Assembly: GCA_009778695.1 (NCBI GenBank)
Contig: WRFS01000012.1
Span: 1 to 51,692, forward strand
Reading direction: 5' to 3'
Length of the DNA stretch: 51,692 nt
From: Oscillospiraceae bacterium
GTDB lineage: Bacteria > Bacillota > Clostridia > TANB77 > CAG-508
Made by a program: the position numbers and the translations under genes
Notes under the pieces: generated by a model
Told to the model about the DNA's origin: nothing
What the model saw: the letters and a program-made list of their open reading frames with translations, nothing else
Databases searched by the model: none
Part shown: in pieces, positions 45,665 to 51,692 of the stretch
How positions within the stretch are numbered: position 1 is the first letter of the stretch
How the letters are laid out: each line of letters opens with the position of its first letter

Positions 45665-47387
45665 ATGAAAAACGAAATTGAAAATTCAGAAAACAAAACA
45701 CAAACAAAAGAAGAAAAGAAAAAAGTGCATTACAAATGGGTTGCACTCTCAAACACAACACTAGGAGCCTTAATGGCATCAATAAACAGCAACATTATCT
45801 TAATTTCTCTACCCGCAATATTTAGAGGAATGAACGTTAACCCACTTTCAACGCAAGGAGCAAACTACATGCTTTGGATGCTTATGGGATTTACCGTGGT
45901 AACCGCAACATTACTCGTTACTTTGGGAAGACTATCAGATATGTTTGGTCGAGTACGACTATATAACCTTGGATTTGCAATCTTTACAGTTGCATCTATA
46001 CTACTTTATTTTACACCAGCTAATGGAGAAAATGGTCTGGTGATTATGATTGTCTTTCGATTGTTGCAAGGAGTTGGTGCAGGATTCCTGATGGCAAACA
46101 GTGCGGCAATTATTACAGATGCTTTTACTTCAAAGGAACGAGGCTTTGCATTAGGCATTAACCAAATTGCAGGTATTGGAGGAACATTAATCGGTTTAGT
46201 TTTAGGTGGAATACTTTCAGCTATCGATTGGAGATTAATTTTCTTAATTAGTGTACCAATTGGTATTTTTGGTACAGTTTGGGCTTACATAATGTTAAAA
46301 GAACAATCTAAACCAAAAAAGACAGAAAAAATAGACTGGCCGGGCAATATCACTTTCGCAGGAGGTCTCATATTATTTCTTATAGCACTTACAAAAGGCA
46401 TAATGCCATATGGCTCTGCAAATATGGGCTGGGGAAATCCATTTGTTATAATTGGATTAATATTGGGAGTTATTCTTTTGGTTGCATTCATATTTATTGA
46501 ACTTAAAGTAGAAATGCCAATGTTTAATTTGAAATTATTTAAGATTCGTGCATTTGCAGCACGGAAATACAAGTTTATTTCTTTCTTCTATAGCACGTGG
46601 AGGATTACAATTTATGCTAGTTATTTGGTTGCAAGGAATTTGGCTTCCGCTACATGGATATAGCTTTGAGTCAACGCCATTGTGGTCAGGTATTTATATG
46701 TTACCTATGATGGGAGGCTTTTTCATAATGGGACCATTATGTGGAAAGCTTTCAGATAAACATGGTGCACGTTTTTTTGCAACAGGTGGCATGGTTATAT
46801 CAATAATAGGATTTTTATTGTTAAATACACTTCCTGTAAATTTTGGATATGCTGGATTTTTTGTAATACTTCTATTGCTTGGAATTGGAATGGGAATGTT
46901 TGCTGCACCTAATACAAGTGCTATAATGAACTCTGTTCCAGCAGCAGAAAGAGGCGTTTGTTCTGGAATGCGTGCTACATTTCAAAATACGGGTGCTGCT
47001 TTAAGCATGGCGATATATTTTACAATTTTGATTATAGGGCTTGCTAGTAGTTTACCAGCAACGTTAAATGATAGCCTTACAAAAGCAGGGGTTCCTACTC
47101 CAATAGCACAGCAAATTTCAAACATGCCTCCTACAGCAGCACTATTTACAGCATTTTTGGGCTATGACCCAATGGGTTCTTTAATTAGTCCAGAAGTAAT
47201 GTCAAGTTTGCCAGATTCAACACAAAAAACGCTTATGAGTAATTCATTCTTCCCAAATGCTATTGCTCCAGCAGTTATGTCTAGCTTGCATATTGCATTT
47301 TATATTTCTGCCGCATTATCGGCTATAGCGGCAATTGCTTCATTCATGCGTGGGAAGAGGTATGTGCATGAGGAGATTGTAGATTGA
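45665..47387 (+). CDS. MFS drug transporter (DHA2/EmrB type); one in-phase CGG with +1 shift
   Basis: 573 residues when corrected, about 14 membrane helices. N-terminal half has the motif GRLSDMFGRVRLYNLGF (motif A) and the LQGVGAGFLMANSAAIITDAF region. Plain reading ends at 46663. At 46562 GCA CGG AAA read as GCA GGA AAT joins FKIRAFAA to GNTSLFLSSIARGGLQFMLVIWLQGIWLPLHGY and the second half, including a further motif-A-like LCGKLSDKHGARF. The two halves align as one transporter. It probably exports drugs or other amphiphiles; substrate unknown. Confidence 0.9.
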
Positions 47388-47485
47388 AGGGATTGACTTA
47401 TTATGACAACCGTGATAAAATATCATAAATTAGATGTTTAGTGATAGTTCATTCAATTGCCTAAATTAGGCAAAGGAGAAACGGT

Positions 47486-47914
47486 ATGTCATTCATTAAG
47501 GGGCTTCGGAATGTATGGAAAGAGGTAGTGAGAATCGCGAGGAATAAGGATGTGGATCGGTTTGTTTGTCAAGAAGAGAAGGAAGATTCGGCAAATATGT
47601 TTTTGAGGTTTGCTTATTCCGAGTTGTTTGATGTGTTTAGTAACCAGCAGGTTATAAAACCAACTATGCGAACAACCTTTGAACCAGCAGTTGATGAAAA
47701 TTTGCATTTTGAGATTTTAGATGAACACGGAATCCTTTGTAAAAAAGGTATAGTTGATTATTGTAATCGAAGCCGAAATCCATACACGGCTCAAGTGATG
47801 TTTATTGCTTATAAAAAAGCAAAGGAACACAAAATGACTGCTGACCAAAAAAAACAATGGTATTTTTTTTCTCATGACTTTAAAGATTTTGACTGGAGTA
47901 AATACAGGCCTTAG
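47486..47914 (+). CDS. Hypothetical protein with two in-phase CGG codons, foreign-looking composition
   Basis: 142 residues, strong ribosome binding site (AAAGGAGAA). No family recognised; charged N-terminus, central beta-rich part (HFEILDEHGILCKKGIVDYC), C-terminal Trp/Phe-rich end. CGG is in phase at 47507 (CTT CGG AAT) and 47558 (GAT CGG TTT), and other Arg codons are CGC, CGA and AGG, unlike the neighbours. A +1 shift at the first CGG would hit TAG after five codons. So it either decodes CGG as an amino acid, starts later, or is a recently acquired gene not adapted to this host. Confidence 0.55.
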   Translation: MSFIKGLRNVWKEVVRIARNKDVDRFVCQEEKEDSANMFLRFAYSELFDVFSNQQVIKPTMRTTFEPAVDENLHFEILDEHGILCKKGIVDYCNRSRNPYTAQVMFIAYKKAKEHKMTADQKKQWYFFSHDFKDFDWSKYRP

Positions 47915-47942
47915 ACAAACCTGTAACCCTGCAACGAACAAC

Positions 47943-47973
47943 GAAAGGACATTCTGTAATAGAGTGTCCTTTT
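47943..47973 (+). terminator. Rho-independent terminator
   Basis: AAAGGACATTCT pairs with AGAGTGTCCTTT, followed by T residues; ends the gene at 47486. Confidence 0.75.
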
Positions 47974-47995
47974 GCTTATACATAAACCATTAAAA

Positions 47996-48096
47996 TGTAG
48001 AGGCGAACATTGTTCGTCCTGCACTATAATTATCTCATTTTTCAATAATTTTATCAAATTCCTCTAGTCTCGGACGAACAATGTTCGCCCCTACAT
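47996..48096. repeat. Inverted pair of REP-like palindromes
   Basis: TGTAGAGGCGAACATTGTTC at 47996 and its complement GAACAATGTTCGCCCCTACA ending at 48096, separated by ~50 bases, can form a long hairpin. Confidence 0.8.
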
Positions 48097-48132
48097 TTTC
48101 TAAAAACCATTAACTAGTAACAGAAGTAAGTT

Positions 48133-48182
48133 ATACTATACTCCAGAGGCGAAAGTTTTAGGCTAAAACATTAACTAGTAAC
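48133..48182. repeat. Remnant (right half) of a hairpin element
   Basis: ATACTATACTCCAGAGGC followed by AAAACATTAACTAGTAAC, the right arm and right flank of copies 9 and 11, with the rest deleted. Confidence 0.7.
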
Positions 48183-48210
48183 AAAAGAAAAAAATTTTTT
48201 CTTCGACCCC

Positions 48211-48239
48211 TTGTGTTTTCCAAAAAAATTTGATATAAT
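48211..48239 (+). promoter_or_regulatory. Promoter of rpsB-tsf
   Basis: TTGTGT at 48211-48216, 17-base spacer, perfect TATAAT at 48234-48239. Confidence 0.6.
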
Positions 48240-48245
48240 TTAAAA

Positions 48246-48345
48246 GTTATAAAAAAACGCACATTAAGATTAGCATTGGTCTGTGCTTGTATTTTGCAAG
48301 TTGTCTAATGCGGTTGAAATCTAATGGAGGTTAAAAACAAATAAA
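48246..48345 (+). promoter_or_regulatory. Structured 5' leader of rpsB
   Basis: A ~115-base leader with complementary blocks: GCACA/TGTGC (about 48258 and 48283), CTTG/CAAG around 48286-48301, and CATTA/TAATG. Ribosomal protein S2 often autoregulates through leader RNA; the class cannot be assigned. Confidence 0.35.
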
Positions 48346-48360
48346 AGGAGGAATTTTAAA

Positions 48361-49449
48361 ATGGCAGTAATTGCAATGAAACAACTATTAGAAGCAGGTG
48401 TTCATTTTGGACACCAAACAAGAAGATGGGACCCTAAAATGGCTGAATATATATTTCAAGCTAGAAACGGAATCCATATTATCGATTTACAAAAAACATC
48501 AAAAAAATTAGACGAAGCGTATGAGTTTTTAAAAACTCAAGCAGCAGAAGGAAAAACAGTTCTATTTGTTGGAACAAAAAAACAAGCTAGCGAATGCATA
48601 AAGGAAGCAGCACAAAAATGTAGTATGTACTATGTTGACCAAAGATGGTTAGGTGGAATGCTTACAAACTTTGATACTATTAAATCAAGGGTTGAAAGAC
48701 TTAAAAAATTAGAAACAATGCAAGAAGACGGTACATTTGATGTACTACCTAAAAAAGAAGTTGCAAAATTAAAGAATGAGATGGAAAAACTAGAAAAAAA
48801 TCTTGGAGGAATTAAAAACATGACAAAAATTCCAGGAATTCTTTTTGTAGTAGATCCAAAAAAGGAAAGAATAGCTATATTAGAAGCTAGAAAATTAAAT
48901 ATACCATTAATAGGGTTAATAGATACAAACTGTAATCCAGACGATTTAGATTATCCTATACCAGGAAATGACGATGCTATTAGAGCTGTAAAATTAATTG
49001 CAGATGTAATGGCAAATGCTGTTATTGAAGGTAGAGAAGGCGTTCAAATTACCATGAATGTTGAAGAAACTGATGCAGAAAAAACAGAAGAGTTAATAAG
49101 TGAAGCAATAGATGAAGTGGCCGAGATATTGAATGAAACATCAGAACCAGCAGTAACAACTACAACTGTAGTATCAGAAACCATTGATGATGTAACTACA
49201 ACAGTAGTAGAAAAAACTACTGAAGACGTAACTACTGTAATATTGGCTGAAACTGTTGAAGATAAAGATGCAATTATCGAAGATGTAGTTATGGCAGTTG
49301 AAGAGAAAAAAGAAGATGAAAAAACTTCAGAAGAAGTTTCAGAAGAAGCTGAAATAGACTCAGAAGACAGTAAAAAAGTAGTTGAAGAAGAAAAACCTAA
49401 AAAAGAAGCAAAAACTAAAACGGCAAAAGTAACAAAAACTAAAAAATAA
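48361..49449 (+). CDS. rpsB: 30S ribosomal protein S2 with a long acidic C-terminal extension
   Basis: 362 residues, about 110 more than usual. Residues 1-235 are a normal S2 ([68 protein letters not shown]). After ~235 comes a Thr/Val/Glu-rich then Glu/Lys-rich tail ([20 protein letters not shown]), ending in a basic [12 protein letters not shown]. The tail is low complexity and probably disordered. Followed by tsf, as usual. Confidence 0.97.
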   Translation: MAVIAMKQLLEAGVHFGHQTRRWDPKMAEYIFQARNGIHIIDLQKTSKKLDEAYEFLKTQAAEGKTVLFVGTKKQASECIKEAAQKCSMYYVDQRWLGGMLTNFDTIKSRVERLKKLETMQEDGTFDVLPKKEVAKLKNEMEKLEKNLGGIKNMTKIPGILFVVDPKKERIAILEARKLNIPLIGLIDTNCNPDDLDYPIPGNDDAIRAVKLIADVMANAVIEGREGVQITMNVEETDAEKTEELISEAIDEVAEILNETSEPAVTTTTVVSETIDDVTTTVVEKTTEDVTTVILAETVEDKDAIIEDVVMAVEEKKEDEKTSEEVSEEAEIDSEDSKKVVEEEKPKKEAKTKTAKVTKTKK

Positions 49450-49539
49450 AATTTAGAAACGTAGTAAGAATAAAAGTTATATTTAATATATTAGAGTAAA
49501 ACTTGCAAAAATGCGAGAGAAAGGGGTTTGTGAAAAAAC

Positions 49540-50562
49540 ATGATTAGTGCAGATATGGTTAAAAATTTAAGGGAAAAGACAGGTGCAGGTATGATGGACT
49601 GCAAAAAAGTTTTAACAGAAACAGATGGAGACATGGAAAAAGCAGTAGAGCTATTAAGAGAAAGAGGGATAGCAAAAGCTGCCAAAAAAGCTGATAGAAT
49701 TGCAGCGGAAGGATTAGTTGCAACATATGTTTCTGACGATAAGAAGGTAGGAGTTGTAGTAGAAGTTAATTCAGAAACTGATTTTGTAGCAAAAAATGAA
49801 GATTTTCAAAAATTTGTTGCAATGGTAGCATTGGAAATTGCTAAACAAAATCCAAAAGATGTAGCTGATTTATTAGAAAAAACCACATCAGAAGGAAACA
49901 CAATTCAGGCTGTATTGACAGATAAAATTGCAACAATAGGCGAAAACATGTCTATAAGAAGGTTTAAAAGATTTGAAACAGATGGTTTAGTAGGAAGTTA
50001 TGTACATGGCAATGGAAAGATAGGAGTTTTAGTTGACCTATCTAAAGGGTCTGAAGAAGTGGCAAAAGGACTTGCAATGCATATTGCTGCTATGAATCCA
50101 CAAGTATTATCATATACAGAGTTAGATGTAAAATTTGTTGAAGATGAAACTAAAGCTATTAAAGCAAGTATTGAAATTCAAAATGAAGATAACAAGCGTA
50201 CAGGTAAGCCATTACTTCGTGTACCAACTTATGTATCTAGATTTCAACTAACACCAGAAGTAATTGCAGAAGTAAAAGCTAATTTAGAAGCTGAATTGAA
50301 AAAGCAAGGCAAACCAGAGGCAATTTGGAATAAAATTATACCAGGCCAATTAGAAAAATTTATTAAGGATAATACAGAACTTGATCAAACATATTCATTA
50401 CTTTCACAAAGTTTCGTTATGGATGATAATAAAACTGTAGAAAAATACTTAGAAGAAGTTGGTGCTAATGTTACTTCATTTATTCGATTTGAAGTTGGCG
50501 AAGGCTTAGAAAAAAAAGAAGAAAATTTTGCTGAAGAAGTAAAGAAGCAAATGGGACAATAA
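49540..50562 (+). CDS. tsf: Elongation factor Ts
   Basis: 340 residues. UBA-like N-terminus (MVKNLREKTGAGMMDCKKVLTETDGDMEKAVELLRERG) with the TDFVAKNEDF motif and the core dimer-type domains (SYVHGNGKIGVLVDL; LAMHIAAMNPQ). Recycles EF-Tu by catalysing GDP release. Ribosome binding site GAAAGGGG. Confidence 0.97.
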   Translation: MISADMVKNLREKTGAGMMDCKKVLTETDGDMEKAVELLRERGIAKAAKKADRIAAEGLVATYVSDDKKVGVVVEVNSETDFVAKNEDFQKFVAMVALEIAKQNPKDVADLLEKTTSEGNTIQAVLTDKIATIGENMSIRRFKRFETDGLVGSYVHGNGKIGVLVDLSKGSEEVAKGLAMHIAAMNPQVLSYTELDVKFVEDETKAIKASIEIQNEDNKRTGKPLLRVPTYVSRFQLTPEVIAEVKANLEAELKKQGKPEAIWNKIIPGQLEKFIKDNTELDQTYSLLSQSFVMDDNKTVEKYLEEVGANVTSFIRFEVGEGLEKKEENFAEEVKKQMGQ

Positions 50563-50571
50563 TAAATAAGG

Positions 50572-50606
50572 AATAGAGTGTAATCTAGGACACACTCTAT
50601 TTTTTA
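50572..50606. terminator. Bidirectional terminator between tsf and rapZ
   Basis: AATAGAGTGT pairs with ACACTCTATT, then a T run on the plus side. The rapZ stop codon lies inside the T run. Confidence 0.85.
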
Positions 50607-51458
50607 TTGCCTCATTAATTCTTTATGATGTAGAACCACATTATAGTTTTTATCTTTTAATATACGGCATAACTCTATTGCTATTGTTACCGACCTATGT
50701 TGTCCTCCTGTACAGCCTATTCCAACTACCAATTGAGACTTTCCTTCTTTTATGTAATTTGGAATTAAAAAATCCAACATATCTGATAATTTATCCATAA
50801 ATATTTTTGTATCATCAAAATTTAGCACATAATCTTGAACTTCTTTATCTTCTCCAGTTTTTTGTTTTAGTTCTTCTATGTAAAATGGATTTGGTAAAAA
50901 TCTAACATCAAATATTAAATCTACATCATTTGGAACACCATACTTAAAACCAAAAGATAAAATATTTATTAACAAACTATTTGTTTTTTTGGCGTTTAAA
51001 AATATTCTTGTTATTTCTTCTTTTAAATCTTTAGTTAACATCCTGGTAGTATCAATTAAATAATCCGCTTTTTCTCTTAGTATGCTTAGCTTTTCTCTTT
51101 CTTCTATTACACCATCTATAAGCCTTTTATTTAAAGCTAAAGGATGAGTTCTTCTATTTTCTTTGAATCTTTTTACAAGAATTTCATCACTTGCATCTAA
51201 AAATAATATTTTATAATTTACATTACTTTTAGGTTTAGAAATAACATCTAATATGCTTTCAAATGATTCTCCAGAACGTATATCTATTCCAACTGCTATA
51301 TTTTTAAGATTAATTTGTCTTTGCATATATATGTCCACAAATTGTTCGAATAATTCTGGTAACATATTGTCTACACAAAAATAACCTATATCTTCAAAAA
51401 TTTTAATTGCAGTGGTTTTGCCAGAGCCAGACAGGCCAGTTATTACAACAACTTCCAT
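50604..51458 (-). CDS. rapZ: RNase adapter / nucleotide-binding protein RapZ
   Basis: 284 residues. Walker A GLSGSGKTTAIKIFEDIGYFCVDNMLPEL at the N-terminus; GIDIRSGESF; the C-terminal GIGCTGGQHRSVTIAIELCR motif that binds the small RNA or metabolite. In other bacteria RapZ senses GlcN6P precursors and its gene sits next to yvcK and whiA; here it is separate from yvcK (21835). Start follows AGAGGAAT. Confidence 0.95.
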   Translation of the reverse strand: MEVVVITGLSGSGKTTAIKIFEDIGYFCVDNMLPELFEQFVDIYMQRQINLKNIAVGIDIRSGESFESILDVISKPKSNVNYKILFLDASDEILVKRFKENRRTHPLALNKRLIDGVIEEREKLSILREKADYLIDTTRMLTKDLKEEITRIFLNAKKTNSLLINILSFGFKYGVPNDVDLIFDVRFLPNPFYIEELKQKTGEDKEVQDYVLNFDDTKIFMDKLSDMLDFLIPNYIKEGKSQLVVGIGCTGGQHRSVTIAIELCRILKDKNYNVVLHHKELMRQ

Positions 51459-51577
51459 AAAATAATTCCTCTTTTCATCTACTTTATATATATAATATAT
51501 TTTATCTGATTAATTGTCAAGAACTCTGGCACAACTCTTATTATTTTGGTTACTGGTTAACACTTTTCGGCAAAGTA

Positions 51578-51690
51578 GCCTCTGGAGTATAGTATAGCTT
51601 TTAAAAAGGTGAACGACAGCCCTTTGAGGCCCATGGAGTCTTCGGAGGCTTGGAGGAGCCTTTTTAAAAGCTATACTATACTCCAGAGGC
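51578..51690. repeat. Hairpin element copy 11 (32-bp perfect arms)
   Basis: GCCTCTGGAGTATAG... (51578-51609) against 51659-51690, core CGACAGCCCTTTGAGGCCCA. Left flank GGTTACTGGTTAACACTTTT matches the outer repeat of copy 5. The element runs into the window end. Confidence 0.9.
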
Positions 51691-51692
51691 GG

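Noticed and set aside
5160..47387. Random sequencing or assembly errors as the cause of all frameshifts
   Set aside because: All 13 are the same single-base C before GG, all in the same codon phase, on both strands. Context-dependent errors would also strike GG in the other two phases and in non-coding DNA. Raw reads are still needed to be sure.
27689..47387. Calling the split genes pseudogenes
   Set aside because: Coding quality and family motifs are intact on both sides of every CGG and no gene has any other damage.

Overview
The window looks like a chromosome segment of a low-GC, spore-forming anaerobic Clostridia-type Firmicute. The support is AT-rich DNA with strong GGAGG ribosome binding sites, an alpha/beta small acid-soluble spore protein, a single-chain glycyl-tRNA synthetase, V-type ATPase subunits, formate-tetrahydrofolate ligase, and an elongation factor P operon with a CD1247-type protein. 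Prepilin-like surface proteins with the GITLIALIIT-type N-terminus also fit.

Layout. 1-9 kb: surface proteins (ricin-lectin metalloprotease, cohesin-like protein, two large prepilin-like proteins with diversity-generating-retroelement-type C-termini), a V-ATPase B-D pair, a NUDIX gene and a toxin-antitoxin remnant. 9-16 kb: tRNA-Leu, glyS, TraX, a spore protein, rpsO-pnp and a glycosyltransferase. 16-19 kb: RelBE-like module, nucleotidyltransferase, anchored surface protein, candidate small RNA. 19-32 kb: DUF421-DUF4363, murB, yvcK, glycogen debranching enzyme, NUDIX, ruvC, holA, yqeG, prepilin peptidase, pepP-efp and an M23 peptidase. 32-43 kb: type I toxin-antitoxin, WG-repeat membrane protein, CYP152-type P450, YgjP-like protease, galE, HD protein, BaiN-type flavoprotein and a DUF4143 ATPase. 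44-51 kb: fhs, an MFS transporter, rpsB-tsf and rapZ.

The main observation concerns decoding. Nine genes on both strands look frameshifted, and in all of them every break is an in-phase CGG codon. Skipping the C (NNN C GGN) restores the reading frame, gives glycine, and recovers conserved family motifs. This happens 13 times: VP1 once, VP2 twice, the anchored surface protein, yqeG, pepP, the M23 peptidase, the WG protein twice, baiN three times, the MFS transporter. In the genes I can recognise, CGG occurs well over one hundred times out of phase with no disturbance (hand count), and I found no in-phase CGG without a needed +1 shift. Only three unrecognised ORFs contain in-phase CGG read straight through. 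This points to CGG being unassigned or decoded as a four-base CGGN glycine codon.

The window also carries about ten copies of a 100-120 bp hairpin element with variable but self-complementary arms around a conserved core, one inserted inside another. Short GGGGCGAAC-GTTCGCCCC palindromes lie between genes and, in frame, inside two genes. For the nine shifted genes the coordinates given are those of the +1-corrected frame.
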